A stretch of 64,000 bases of DNA from Nostoc calcicola FACHB-3891 (GCF_014697355.1 NZ_JACJRQ010000002.1:353155-417154); one strand, 5' to 3'. Positions 38,934-48,543 are shown, numbered from the stretch's first letter. The notes: generated from the letters alone by a model not told the origin. A program made the numbers and translations.

Positions 38934-39545
38934 GTGAATCTAGCGGAAGGAGTACAAATTGTATGCCTTGGTGTACTGGGTGTGATGATGATTGGGGCAG
39001 CCATTGGTGTGGTACTGTCCTCTAGCATCGTCTATTCTGCCTTTATGCTAGGGGGCGTATTCATCAGCATGGCGGGAATCTACCTGTTGTTGAATGGTGA
39101 TTTTGTTGCAGCCGCACAAGTGCTGATTTATGTAGGGGCGGTTAACGTGCTGATTTTGTTTGCCATTATGTTGGTGAACAAACGGCAGAATTTTGCCCCA
39201 TTTCCCAACTCGTGGGTGCGGAAACTACTAACGGGTGTAGTCAGCTTAGGATTGTTTGGCCTTTTGAGTACGATGATCTTAGCAACTCCTTGGGCGTACT
39301 CAACTCCTGCTGTGGTCGGTGGTACAAGTTCTATAGTTTTGATTGGAGAGCATTTCTTCACTGACTTTTTACTACCTTTTGAACTAGCTTCGATTTTGCT
39401 GCTGATAGCGATGGTGGGAGCGATCATTTTGGCACGTCGAGAGTATTTGCCAGACCTGACACCATCTGAACTACCGCAAACCGTTTTGACTTTGCCAGAA
39501 CGCCCCAGAGAACTGGTATCAACCAGCAGCGAAACAAGAGAGTAA
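38934..39545 (+). CDS. ndhG: NAD(P)H-quinone oxidoreductase subunit 6
   Basis: 203 residues with five membrane helices, the NdhG/NuoJ fold. It starts at GTG with AGGA nine bases upstream. The YVGAVNVLILFAIMLVNKRQ stretch is the family signature and includes the pi-bulge helix that couples quinone chemistry to proton pumping. The C-terminus is a cytosolic tail after a terminal helix. Confidence 0.95.
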   Translation: MNLAEGVQIVCLGVLGVMMIGAAIGVVLSSSIVYSAFMLGGVFISMAGIYLLLNGDFVAAAQVLIYVGAVNVLILFAIMLVNKRQNFAPFPNSWVRKLLTGVVSLGLFGLLSTMILATPWAYSTPAVVGGTSSIVLIGEHFFTDFLLPFELASILLLIAMVGAIILARREYLPDLTPSELPQTVLTLPERPRELVSTSSETRE

Positions 39546-39546
39546 A

Positions 39547-39777
39547 GAATGCAGAATTCAGAATTCAGAATTCAGAATCACTCTTGGAAGGTGATTGGGA
39601 CTCATTACCTGGAAGCACCAAATTTTGAATTTGGTGGGCGTCTTAAACACGGTCATTCAGACGCTCCTGCGTCGCTAACGCTGCGCTATCTGCCAGTGGG
39701 ACTCCAATTCCCAAGCTTAATTCTGACTCCTGACTCCTGACTCCTGAATTCTGAATTCTGACTTCTGAATTCTGTTT
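39547..39777. repeat. STRR tracts between ndhG and ndhE
   Basis: CAGAATT heptamers at 39550-39578 and complementary ACTCCTG/AATTCTG heptamers at 39722-39773 bracket a stretch with the common cyanobacterial GACGCTCCTGCGTCGC hairpin. No gene. Confidence 0.75.
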
Positions 39778-39818
39778 TGATAAAAAGTCGTGTTTTTTCA
39801 GAAGGAATACTCAAATTC

Positions 39819-40124
39819 ATGCAACTCCAGTACTTTTTATTATTAGCAGCAGCTCTATTTTGCATCGGCATCTACGGTTTAATTACCAGCCGCAACGCTG
39901 TGCGGGTGCTGATGTCAATTGAGTTGCTGCTGAATGCTGTTAATCTGAATTTAATGGCATTTTCCAACTTCCTCGACTCAACATTAATTAAGGGTCAGGT
40001 TTTCACAGTGTTTGTGATTACCGTGGCCGCGGCCGAGGCGGCGGTGGGTTTAGCGATCGTGCTTGCCATTTATCGCAACCGTGATACCGTCGATATGGAG
40101 CAGTTTAATCTCCTGAAGTGGTAA
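39819..40124 (+). CDS. ndhE: NAD(P)H-quinone oxidoreductase subunit 4L
   Basis: 101 residues with three membrane helices, exactly NdhE/NuoK length when started at ATG 39819 (MQLQYFLLL) preceded by GAAGGAA. A TTG 42 bases upstream would add non-conserved residues. The two glutamates of the proton path are visible ([12 protein letters not shown] and [10 protein letters not shown]). Confidence 0.93.
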   Translation: MQLQYFLLLAAALFCIGIYGLITSRNAVRVLMSIELLLNAVNLNLMAFSNFLDSTLIKGQVFTVFVITVAAAEAAVGLAIVLAIYRNRDTVDMEQFNLLKW

Positions 40125-40130
40125 CTGTGC

Positions 40131-41051
40131 GTGCAACTCAAGCAGGTAATCATTGCTTATAAAGCGCGGGATGCCCGGAGTAAACAATGGGCAGAAATGT
40201 GCGCTAAACAACTCGAAAATCGCCAGTGCCAAGTGTTGATGGGACCTAGCGGCCCGAAAGATAACCCTTATCCAGTCTTTTTGGCTTCGGCGGGTCAACC
40301 AATCGATCTCGCTTTGGTACTCGGCGGTGATGGCACTGTTTTAACTGGTGCTAGACATCTAGCCCCAGCTGGTATCCCAATTCTGGGAGTGAATGTGGGA
40401 GGTCATCTGGGGTTTTTAACTGAGTCGGTGGAAGAGTTTCAGGATACCGAGAAAGTTTGGGATCGACTGTTTGAGGATCGCTATGCTATCCAACGGCGGA
40501 TGATGTTACAAGCTGCGGTGTATGAGGGTCATGGGTCTAATTTAGAGCCAGTGAGTGAGCGTTACCTCGCATTGAATGAATTTTGCGTCAAACCGGCTTC
40601 TGCTGACCGAATGATTACCTCTATTCTAGAAATGGAAATAGATGGTGAGGTAGTCGATCAATACGTCGGGGACGGGTTGATTATTTCTACTCCTACAGGT
40701 TCCACAGGTTACACCGTTTCTGCTAATGGGCCAATTATGCACGATGGGATGGAGGCGATTACTGTGACTCCGATTTGTGCAATGAGTCTTTCTAGTCGCC
40801 CCCTAGTTTTACCCCCTGGTTCTGTGGTGAGTATTTGGCCTTTGGGGGATTACGATTTGAGTACCAAGTTGTGGACAGATGGAGTCTTGGGGACTTCAAT
40901 TTGGCCTGGGCACCGCGTTGATGTGCGGATGGCGGATTGTCGAGCTAAATTTATTATTTTGCGCGAGAACAATTCTTACTATCAAACGCTGCGGGAGAAG
41001 TTGCTGTGGGCTGGCACAAGGGTTCACTACAACAATAATCACCGTAATTGA
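40131..41051 (+). CDS. nadK: NAD kinase
   Basis: 306 residues. It phosphorylates NAD to NADP. The GGDGT motif (LALVLGGDGTVLTGARH), NVGGHLGFL and the STPTGSTGY substrate loop are intact. GTG start 6 bp after ndhE; a poor GTG at 40127 is out of frame. Cyanobacteria have two NAD kinases, and this ndh-linked copy supports NADPH supply. It is followed by a strong terminator. Confidence 0.92.
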   Translation: MQLKQVIIAYKARDARSKQWAEMCAKQLENRQCQVLMGPSGPKDNPYPVFLASAGQPIDLALVLGGDGTVLTGARHLAPAGIPILGVNVGGHLGFLTESVEEFQDTEKVWDRLFEDRYAIQRRMMLQAAVYEGHGSNLEPVSERYLALNEFCVKPASADRMITSILEMEIDGEVVDQYVGDGLIISTPTGSTGYTVSANGPIMHDGMEAITVTPICAMSLSSRPLVLPPGSVVSIWPLGDYDLSTKLWTDGVLGTSIWPGHRVDVRMADCRAKFIILRENNSYYQTLREKLLWAGTRVHYNNNHRN

Positions 41052-41127
41052 TTCAGTATTTGAGAGCGCTTTTGTGATAAATAGCGTTCGCTACGCCCAA
41101 CCCAAGCATCACAATCAAAATTATCCC

Positions 41128-41155
41128 AGCCCCTGGACTCATCTAGGGGCTTTTT
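41128..41155 (+). terminator. rho-independent terminator after nadK
   Basis: Seven-base stem AGCCCCT / AGGGGCT with a 10-base loop, immediately followed by TTTTT (41151-41155). It lies 77 bp past the NAD kinase stop and would end the ndh-nadK transcript. Confidence 0.8.
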
Positions 41156-41210
41156 GCCTTGATTGTAACTTTTTTTTTCACGGTCTTCCTGCTACAAATA
41201 CATGTGTAGG

Positions 41211-41344
41211 CAATACGGTTTGGTTAAGGCAAGAGACGCGACAAATCGCCATCAAGACGAAAGATTGATTCTTGTAGAGACGGCGATTTATCGCGTCTTT
41301 GGGATGTAGAATTTTCATCAAAAAACCTTAACCAAACCGTATTG
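41211..41344. repeat. MITE family B, copy 2 (inverted)
   Basis: Ends CAATACGGTTTGGTTAAGG and CCTTAACCAAACCGTATTG are perfect inverted repeats. It is directly flanked by CATGTGTAGG on both sides (41201-41210 and 41345-41354), a possible 10-bp target duplication. It is the reverse orientation of the copy at 26814. Confidence 0.85.
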
Positions 41345-41348
41345 CATG

Positions 41349-41378
41349 TGTAGGGGCGTACAGATGTACGCCTCTACA
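41349..41378. repeat. 30-bp palindrome
   Basis: TGTAGGGGCGTACAG and its near-complement form a hairpin of the same family as 7159-7188. Its left arm overlaps the duplicated CATGTGTAGG next to the MITE. Confidence 0.75.
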
Positions 41379-41683
41379 ACCAAATTTATCTGTTGCAAAG
41401 ATTTTTGGAAATAGTATTACTTGCATTTATACCCTATATCAAAGGAAAATTTTGTATCTTATTGCCAGATTTTTTTGGCATTAATGTCCATAATAAAAAC
41501 ACTCTATCCCTAATTCCAGAACTGAAAAAAACTCTCTAGAGGATTTTTTATTGAAAACTGTACCAACCAAACTTCGACATTTTAATATATAAGACAAATT
41601 TGAAAATAGATTTTTTAATAAAAATAAAATTTCAACCCAAACTCTAAAATCCAAAATCCAAAATGTTCTAATTAGGAAGACAG

Positions 41684-42475
41684 ATGGAAGTTTCTGGCCG
41701 CAACATCAATTACCCGCTGAATCCTCCTCCTATTGAAGATTTTCCTGTCCTTCAAACTAAAAAACATATCCTACGGCTTGCGTCAACTGAAGAAGAATTA
41801 AAATCAATTTTTAGATTGCGTTTTGAAGTTTTTAATCTGGAACTAGGCTTGGGATTATCTACTTCTAATTTTACCCAGATGGATGAAGATAAGTTTGATG
41901 AAGTTTGCCATCATTTGATTCTCATCTGCAAACAGACGGGTAAAACCATTGGAACTTATCGAATGCAAACCTATAGAATGGCTTCTCAAAGATTAGGCTT
42001 TGATGCTGCTGATATATTTAATCTTAATGGAATTCCTGATTCTGTGCTTCAAACATCAGTGGAAATTGGACGTGCATGTATAGCTAAAGAATACCGCAAT
42101 AGTCAGACACTTTTGCTACTCTGGGAAGGGCTAACTAATTATCTCATCTGGACTAAAAATCAATATTTCTTTGGCTGTGCATCATTACTAACACAATCCC
42201 CTTGGGAAGCTAGTTGTGTTTATAGTTATTTTCGACAGAATGGCTTGATGCATCCGAGTATTTTAGTTTATCCCAATTCACGATATTGCGTAGAATTGCC
42301 TCAAACTTGTTCAGATTTTTGTGAAGTAGAAATTCCTAAGATTTTGCAGGCATACTTAAATATTGGATCTAAAATATGCAGCTTGCCTGCCATTGATAAA
42401 GAGTTTCAGACTATTGATTTTTTAACTATATCTAATAGTAAAGACTTTCACCGATGGGGTTATCAAATTTTGTAA
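41684..42475 (+). CDS. GNAT/OlsB-like acyltransferase
   Basis: 263 residues. The RLRFEVFNLELGL region, then DEDKFDEVCHHLILI and GTYRMQTY, match the Acetyltransf_5 group (OlsB ornithine-lipid acyltransferases and hemolysin-like GNATs), which use acyl-ACP or acyl-CoA. EIGRACIAKEYRN is the cofactor-loop region. The likely product is an acylated amine or lipid; the precise substrate is unknown. It is followed at 135 bp by a membrane glycosyltransferase gene on the same strand, so an envelope-lipid role is plausible. Confidence 0.75.
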   Translation: MEVSGRNINYPLNPPPIEDFPVLQTKKHILRLASTEEELKSIFRLRFEVFNLELGLGLSTSNFTQMDEDKFDEVCHHLILICKQTGKTIGTYRMQTYRMASQRLGFDAADIFNLNGIPDSVLQTSVEIGRACIAKEYRNSQTLLLLWEGLTNYLIWTKNQYFFGCASLLTQSPWEASCVYSYFRQNGLMHPSILVYPNSRYCVELPQTCSDFCEVEIPKILQAYLNIGSKICSLPAIDKEFQTIDFLTISNSKDFHRWGYQIL

Positions 42476-42610
42476 TAAAGTAGAGTTGGCGATCTCTCAT
42501 GAACAGACTCAGATATAATTTTTAGCGATGTCTACCACAAGCTAGACTTGGGCATCTCATCCAATCAAGTAAACTAGATTATTTTAGAAAATTTTTTGGG
42601 AAATGTACTT

Positions 42611-44272
42611 ATGCGCCATCTCAAATTTGCTCCGAGTTGGTTGCGGCTTTTAATTATTTTTTTGTTGGCGATGGGTATATTGTTTCGCTTTTTTAACCTT
42701 GATGGCAAGGTTTACTCCCATGATGAAACTTATACCTCATTGCGGATTTCTGGCTTTACCATAACTGACGCAAAAGAACAACTTTTTAATAATCGTGTCA
42801 TTGCCAAAGAAAGTTTTGCTAAATTTCAAGGTGCAAATGCACAAAAAACCTTAAATGACACAATTATGTCTTTGGCAAGAGAAGATTCTCAGCATCCACC
42901 GTTGTATTACATAATTGGCAGGTTGTGGATGGAAATCTTTGGTAATTCGATAACAGCAATCAGAAGTTTATCTGCTTTTATTAGCTTGCTAGTTTTTCCG
43001 TGTGTTCATCGCCTATGCCGAGAATTATTTGATATCCCATTACCAGTTCCTAGTGTAGCGATCGCACTTATAATTATCTCTCCAATTCACCTAGTATATG
43101 CCCAAGAAGCACAAGAATATATTCTCTGGTTAATCACTATTTTATTATCTAGTGCTTCACTGCTACGAGCAATACAGTTGGAAGCACAAAACAAAGATGA
43201 ATTAACAAAACAACAACCAGATCTTTTCGCTACCTGGAGTGTTTATGTAATCACTTTGACGATTAGCCTTTATACATTTCTTTGGAGTGGATTTGTAGCA
43301 GTTGCTCACGGAGTTTATGTGATTGCCACAGCCAGATTTAAGTTGACTGAAACCGTGAGAAATTATCTGCTAGCAACACTAGTAAGTTTCTTAGCTTTTA
43401 TGCCTTGGATGACAGTGGCGATCGGTGACTTTTTCCAGTTTCTGATTTCCGGAAATAAAGCAACAACACAGTCATCTTTGATACCTACAATTCCATTTTT
43501 ACTGATGCAGATTAGCCGGATTTTTTTTGATATAAATTTGACCTTAGAAAATCCTCTGAGCTATTTGATTACACCACTTTTTTTAATTTTTGTAGGATAT
43601 GCAATTTATTTTCTTTGTCTTACCAGTAACTACAAAGTCTGGCTGTTCATTATTACATTGATTGTAGTCCCAGCGCTGCCTATAATATTACCAGATTTAA
43701 GTGGTGGGGGTATACGAGCTTTTACTGAACCATATTTAATACCATCTTATTTAGGAATCCAACTAGCTGTTGCTTATCTACTAACTACGCAACTATATAA
43801 TGAGAGCTTGTCGCGTCGAACCATTTGGCACATAATCATGGCATTGGTGATTATTTGTGGTCTAATTTCTTCTAAGGCGAGTTCCCAAGCAGAAACTTGG
43901 TGGAATAAAGGTATGAATTATGGCAATCCACAAGTTGCCCAAATTATCAATCAGAGTACTAGCCCACTTTTGATTAGTAATTCTTTGGACAATAATTATG
44001 GTAATGTCTTTTCTCTGAGCTATCTGTTGGAACCAAAGGTGCGGTTTTTGTTGGTGAATAATCCAAAAATTCCCCAAATTCCTAATGAATTTGCTGATAT
44101 ATTTTTACTCAATCCTTCAGATAATTGGCGCGGATTAATAGAAAAAAAGTATCAGTTCAAGACAGATATTATTTATAGTGATAATTATTATTCTGTTTGG
44201 AAATTGACTAAACGTGGTAATTCACGCCGACGCGATCTATCAATTAATAATAAGTTATCTGCTAGTTTATAG
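42611..44272 (+). CDS. GT39-like membrane glycosyltransferase
   Basis: 553 residues from ATG 42611; a TTG at 42596 is possible. About ten membrane helices follow a short positive N-terminus. The first periplasmic loop has YSHDETYTS, the acidic motif expected for a GT-C polyprenyl-phosphate sugar transferase (GT39, ArnT/PMT-like). HPPLYY and the RSLSAF stretch also fit. It should transfer a sugar from a lipid carrier to an acceptor on the outer face of the membrane. The C-terminal soluble domain is weakly conserved. Confidence 0.8.
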   Translation: MRHLKFAPSWLRLLIIFLLAMGILFRFFNLDGKVYSHDETYTSLRISGFTITDAKEQLFNNRVIAKESFAKFQGANAQKTLNDTIMSLAREDSQHPPLYYIIGRLWMEIFGNSITAIRSLSAFISLLVFPCVHRLCRELFDIPLPVPSVAIALIIISPIHLVYAQEAQEYILWLITILLSSASLLRAIQLEAQNKDELTKQQPDLFATWSVYVITLTISLYTFLWSGFVAVAHGVYVIATARFKLTETVRNYLLATLVSFLAFMPWMTVAIGDFFQFLISGNKATTQSSLIPTIPFLLMQISRIFFDINLTLENPLSYLITPLFLIFVGYAIYFLCLTSNYKVWLFIITLIVVPALPIILPDLSGGGIRAFTEPYLIPSYLGIQLAVAYLLTTQLYNESLSRRTIWHIIMALVIICGLISSKASSQAETWWNKGMNYGNPQVAQIINQSTSPLLISNSLDNNYGNVFSLSYLLEPKVRFLLVNNPKIPQIPNEFADIFLLNPSDNWRGLIEKKYQFKTDIIYSDNYYSVWKLTKRGNSRRRDLSINNKLSASL

Positions 44273-44286
44273 TTTGGTAAGTGTTA

Positions 44287-44520
44287 GAGGATGTTTGAAA
44301 AGTATTTTTCATAACATCAAAGCCTCGGAAACCTAACCCCCCTAGCCCCTCTTCCCTACGAGGGAATGGGGGTTTCAAAGCCTCTCTCCGCTTGCCTAAC
44401 AGCAGGCTAACACCAACGGGGAGAGGCTTAAAAACCCTAATTTTTCGTGCCAAACTGAGGATCTTATTGCCCCTCTCCGTCTCGGAGAGGGGTTGGGGAG
44501 AGGTTCATCGAACTCACGTT
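44287..44520. repeat. composite repeat: end of one MITE joined to end of family A
   Basis: It starts with GAGGATGTTTGAAAAG, the left terminus of the family seen at 56551-56757. It then runs into CCCCTCTCC palindromes and ends TTCATCGAACTCACGTT, the right terminus of family A. Each element has one end missing, so it is a recombined or nested remnant. Confidence 0.65.
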
Positions 44521-44868
44521 AAAATAACGCGATTTGCATCAATTCTTGGAAGCGCATGTCTTCTGCCCCAGCGACACATTCTGTACGAGCAAAGTAGGCA
44601 TCAGCGCGATCGCCTGCTGGCGTTGTATACTAACAATTTCGTCACTTCTCCTAAGGCGCGGCCTTCTTTACGACAGTAAATAATTACACCCATACCGCCT
44701 TCTTGTGCGGTTTGGACGCATACTTCAATTCCATGTGCTAGATAGGGGCGACAGGTGCAGATATCTGAGCCAAATACGTCAGAACCGTTGCATTCATCAT
44801 GAACTCGCACGGCTACGGGTTTGTAACGTCGTTTTGCTTTGGCATGGTGGTTGATTTTTTTGTAATGT
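44521..44868 (-). pseudogene. GTP cyclohydrolase II (URC1-like) remnant
   Basis: The minus strand reads VRVHDECNGSDVFGSD, CTCRPYLAHGI and YCRKEGRALGEVTK, the zinc and catalytic region of a GTP cyclohydrolase II of the type found in uracil-catabolic URC1 proteins. After YNAS the frame shifts (near 44622) and continues DAYFARTECVAGAEDM then RFQELM. It ends at the MITE border 44520. The upstream part is missing beyond 44868 (stop). Both a frameshift and truncation by a repeat mark it dead. Confidence 0.75.
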
Positions 44869-45131
44869 TTTTATGAACTATTAGTTACTAGGGATTTGTC
44901 AACTACCTATAGTCAGTTTTTATTTTTAAAAGTGTTATATCCTTACCAATAAGCACTTATGACTCTCAATGTCGAGTTTGGCATTAGCCATATTGCCGAA
45001 TACAGAAAATACACACAAATTTCATAAATAGCAATTGATCTGCGTAAATTTAAAGATGGCTTTAAAAATGTTTTATAAGATAATTTTTGTGAGAAAGTAA
45101 AAAGAAAGGTATATTCACCGATCTCAAATTC

Positions 45132-45614
45132 ATGGATTCTTTATCTATCAGTTCCTTACTTGAAGAGTTGAAAAATCCCGATGCTACAGTCCGCGAACAG
45201 GCAACCAGAAAAATCTGGCGAATCTGGTTTCAGCAAAAGGGAATTTATGGGCTGGAAAGAATTGACCGCAGTCAAAAGTTACTTGATGCCGGTGAAATTG
45301 CTGAAGCCGAAACAGCACTGACGGAACTTCTCAGAGAACAGCCAGATTTTGCCGAAGCTTGGAATCGGCGAGCTTTCCTCTATTACAGTATTGGGGATTA
45401 TCAAAAATCTCTGGCAGATTGTCAGATGGTTGTACAGATAAATCCAATACATTTTGGTGCCCTTCATGGCATGGGTTTGTGTTATGCAGCACTAGGAAAG
45501 TATAGTGAAGCTATCCGAGCTTTTAAACGCGCTCTAGAAATTCAACCCTATTCCCTGGTGAATCAAAAGTTGATTCTAGAATGTACATTTAGATTGAGTT
45601 ACGACGGTAGATAG
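45132..45614 (+). CDS. TPR protein
   Basis: 160 residues. An N-terminal helical part (LLEELKNPDATVREQATRKI) looks HEAT-like. It is followed by about three tetratricopeptide repeats (AEAWNRRAFLYYSIGDYQ, FGALHGMGLCYAALGKYSEA). TPR units bind protein partners. No signal peptide. It ends 21 bp before the substrate-binding protein gene on the same strand and may be co-transcribed with the ABC importer. Confidence 0.8.
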   Translation: MDSLSISSLLEELKNPDATVREQATRKIWRIWFQQKGIYGLERIDRSQKLLDAGEIAEAETALTELLREQPDFAEAWNRRAFLYYSIGDYQKSLADCQMVVQINPIHFGALHGMGLCYAALGKYSEAIRAFKRALEIQPYSLVNQKLILECTFRLSYDGR

Positions 45615-45635
45615 GAGAGAGCATCATACTTTTTT

Positions 45636-46700
45636 ATGAATCCGTCATCACCCTCATCAACAACAATTCATCGCCTTAGTCGCCGCAATTTTATTGAATA
45701 CGGTTCTATCTGCATTGCTAGCAGCTTGATTGCAGCTTGTACTAACAACAACCAACCGTCAATTAACAGTCCTCAGTTGGACAAAGTTACATTTGGCACA
45801 AATTGGATAGCAGAAGCAGAACACGGCGGCTTTTACCAAGCGATCGCCACTGGTATTTACAAAGACTACAATTTAGATGTCACCATCAAAATGGGTGGTC
45901 CTCAGGTTGGCAGTGGTACTCAATTGTTGATGGGGGGTGCGGTAGATTTCTTCATGGGTTACGGCATTGATGCCGTGAACGCCATCGCGCAGGGTATTCC
46001 CAAAATCACAGTCGCAGCAATTTTTCAAAAAGATCCTTGGTGTCTCATTGCTCATCCCAACACAGCAATTAAAACCCTTGCCGACCTCAAAAGCAAACCA
46101 ATTTATGTCTCTGCTTCTGCTAATATTACCTATTGGCCTTTACTCGAAGCAAAGTATGGTTTTACCGACGACCAAAAGCGTCCTTACAACTTTAATCCTG
46201 CTCCTTTTTTAACTGATAAAAATTCAGGTCAGCAAGGCTATATTACATCTGAACCCTTTGCCATTCAAAAGCAGGGCGGTTTTGAACCAGTGGTATTTTT
46301 ATTAGCAGATTATGGTTATCAACCATATGCAACTACTATTGAAACCAAAAAAGAACTCGTAGAAAAAAATCCAGATTTAGTACAGCGATTTGTTGATGCC
46401 TCAATTAAAGGTTGGTATAGCTATTTAGAAAATCCGCAACCAGGCAATCAACTGATTAAAAAAGATAATCCAGAAATGACAGATGAGCAACTTGTTTATA
46501 GCATTCAAAAGTTAAAAGAATATGGAATTATCCTTTCTGGCATAGCAGAAAAACAAGGTATTGGGGCGATGAGTGACCAAAAGTGGAAATCACTTTTTGA
46601 TAGTATGGTTGAGACTAAGCTTTCCCAACCCAACGTTAATTACAAAGAGGCGTACACCTTGCAATTTGTGAATAAAGGAGTAGGCTATTACAACAAGTAA
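45636..46700 (+). CDS. ABC importer substrate-binding lipoprotein (NMT1/THI5-like)
   Basis: 354 residues. The leader has a twin-arginine-like SRRNF and a lipobox LIAAC, so it is a lipoprotein on the outer face of the plasma membrane, possibly Tat-exported. The mature part is a NitT/TauT-type binding protein: FGTNWIAEAEHGGFYQAIATGIY is the THI5/NMT1 signature and MGGPQVGSG the ligand loop. Relatives bind pyrimidine (thiamine precursor), riboflavin, nitrate or sulfonates. The His-Gly-Gly region resembles pyrimidine or flavin-precursor types, but the ligand is not certain. Its last 14 bases overlap the ATPase gene. Confidence 0.85.
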   Translation: MNPSSPSSTTIHRLSRRNFIEYGSICIASSLIAACTNNNQPSINSPQLDKVTFGTNWIAEAEHGGFYQAIATGIYKDYNLDVTIKMGGPQVGSGTQLLMGGAVDFFMGYGIDAVNAIAQGIPKITVAAIFQKDPWCLIAHPNTAIKTLADLKSKPIYVSASANITYWPLLEAKYGFTDDQKRPYNFNPAPFLTDKNSGQQGYITSEPFAIQKQGGFEPVVFLLADYGYQPYATTIETKKELVEKNPDLVQRFVDASIKGWYSYLENPQPGNQLIKKDNPEMTDEQLVYSIQKLKEYGIILSGIAEKQGIGAMSDQKWKSLFDSMVETKLSQPNVNYKEAYTLQFVNKGVGYYNK

Positions 46701-47445
46701 CTATCCCACGATCGCACTCAGTCAGATTAGCAAAGTCTACGCCAATGGCACTGTTGCGCTGCAAGACCTGAATTTAGTAATTCCAGAGTCGCAATTTGTC
46801 AGTTTAGTTGGTCCCTCTGGCTGCGGCAAAAGTACACTACTGCGCTTGATTGCCGGACTGGGGCATATCAATTCTGGTAGTATTGATTGGGGTATAACTC
46901 AGCAAGCAAAAAAACTGGCTTTTGTTTTTCAAGATGCCGCACTCATGCCTTGGACAAATGTCTGGGAGAATGTACGCCTACCACTAAAATTGGCGGGAAT
47001 GTCTAAAAAAGATAGCCAAAAATTGGTACAGCAGACATTAGCGCTGGTAGGATTAGAAGGCTTTGAGGAAAAATATCCCCGCGAATTATCGGGTGGGATG
47101 AAAATGCGGGTATCAATTGCTAGGGCATTAGTTACTCAACCAAATGTCTTGTTAATGGATGAACCATTTGGGGCATTAGATGAAATTACTCGTAGTAAAC
47201 TCAATAGCGATTTACTCGATTTATGGTGTCAACATCACTGGACGGTGGTTTTTATCACCCACAATATTTACGAAGCAGTGTATTTATCAAATCGAGTGCT
47301 AGTTATGGGGACAAGTCCCGGACGCATCATAGCAGATATACAAATTGATGCTTCCTATCCTCGTGACGATGACTTTCGCACATCATTGCTGTATAACCAA
47401 TATTGTCGTGATATTTCTCATCATCTAGCGCAAGCAATGAGATAA
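46687..47445 (+). CDS. ABC importer ATP-binding protein, probable ATT start
   Basis: 252 residues when read from ATT 46687. Walker A GPSGCGKST, Q-loop VFQDAALMPW, signature LSGGMKMRV and Walker B LLMDEPFGALDE are complete. The frame is open from 46684 but holds no ATG, GTG or TTG before the Walker A motif; the first TTG (46846) lies after it and would destroy the protein. A perfect AAAGGAG (46674-46680) stands six bases before ATT. The N-terminus so obtained (TIALSQISKVYANGTVALQDLNL) has the normal family layout. Partner of the flanking binding protein and permease. Confidence 0.85.
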   Translation: MTTSNYPTIALSQISKVYANGTVALQDLNLVIPESQFVSLVGPSGCGKSTLLRLIAGLGHINSGSIDWGITQQAKKLAFVFQDAALMPWTNVWENVRLPLKLAGMSKKDSQKLVQQTLALVGLEGFEEKYPRELSGGMKMRVSIARALVTQPNVLLMDEPFGALDEITRSKLNSDLLDLWCQHHWTVVFITHNIYEAVYLSNRVLVMGTSPGRIIADIQIDASYPRDDDFRTSLLYNQYCRDISHHLAQAMR

Positions 47446-47522
47446 ATAACCACTAAATCCCTCACTCTTTGATTCTGAATTCTGAATTCTGAATTCTGAC
47501 TTCTTTTTTTAAACTTTTCAAA

Positions 47523-48350
47523 ATGCTGTTTATCCGTCGCCTCCAGTCACAAAAAAAGCTGGGAAAGTTAATTTCTGCTGACGTTATTGCACCGATCGCA
47601 GTTGGTATTTTAGCATTATTCCTATGGGATATCCTGGTGCGGGTCATGCATTTACCGCCTTATATCCTTCCTGGCCCCATATTAGTATTTAAAACCTTAA
47701 TCACTGACTGGAATGAGCTTTTCCCATCATTATTAATCACACTGCAAATCACAATCGTTGCCTTTGTTGCTGCGGCGATTTCTGGTTTGCTAATAGCGAT
47801 TTTGTTCGCTCAAAGTAAATGGATTGAACGCAGTTTATTTCCCTATGCAGTCATTTTACAAACAACTCCCATAGTAGCGATCGCACCTTTAATTATTCTC
47901 TGGCTGAAAAATAATACCTTTGCCGCTTTAGTAGTTTGTGCCTGGATAGTCGCCTTTTTCCCCATAGTATCTAACACTACTTTAGGACTCAACAGCGTTG
48001 ACCAGAACTTGGTCAACTTATTTAAACTTTACAAAGCTTCTCGCTGGCAAACACTCTTGTATCTCCGCTTACCCAGTGCCATGCCTTACTTTTTAGGTGG
48101 TTTAAAAATCAGCGGTGGTTTAGCATTAATTGGTGCAGTCGTTGCTGAATTCGTCGCTGGGACAGGCGGAGCAAAATCAGGTATTGCTTACCGGATTTTA
48201 ATCTCTAGCTACAACTTACAAATTCCTCGGATGTTTGCAGCATTATTTATGACAACTGGGTTGGGTGTACTAATTTTTGTTAGCTTGAGTGCCTTATCTG
48301 ACTTGATATTAAGTAAGTGGCATGAAAGTGCAGTGAAAGAAGAAAACTAG
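47523..48350 (+). CDS. ABC importer permease (NitT/TauT type)
   Basis: 275 residues with six membrane helices. The EAA-type loop contacting the ATPase is visible near LYKASRWQTLLYLRLPSAMPYF. It is the membrane channel of the importer formed with the two preceding genes; a 77-bp gap with a short STRR tract separates it from the ATPase gene. The substrate follows that of the binding protein. Confidence 0.9.
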   Translation: MLFIRRLQSQKKLGKLISADVIAPIAVGILALFLWDILVRVMHLPPYILPGPILVFKTLITDWNELFPSLLITLQITIVAFVAAAISGLLIAILFAQSKWIERSLFPYAVILQTTPIVAIAPLIILWLKNNTFAALVVCAWIVAFFPIVSNTTLGLNSVDQNLVNLFKLYKASRWQTLLYLRLPSAMPYFLGGLKISGGLALIGAVVAEFVAGTGGAKSGIAYRILISSYNLQIPRMFAALFMTTGLGVLIFVSLSALSDLILSKWHESAVKEEN

Positions 48351-48543
48351 GTTTGAATTTGATTTCTGCAAGCCGCGAGTACCGCTATCTTGGAAGTCAA
48401 AAGTCAAAAAGTTGATATATCAAGGCTTATGGCTGTTTGAAATGGTAGGTTTATTTCCCCCGTAATGTACTAGTTATATTCATCGTGCCATAGGAATTTA
48501 GTGAGCATGAGTGAGTGTAATATAGATTTTGTGTAAGTATTAA

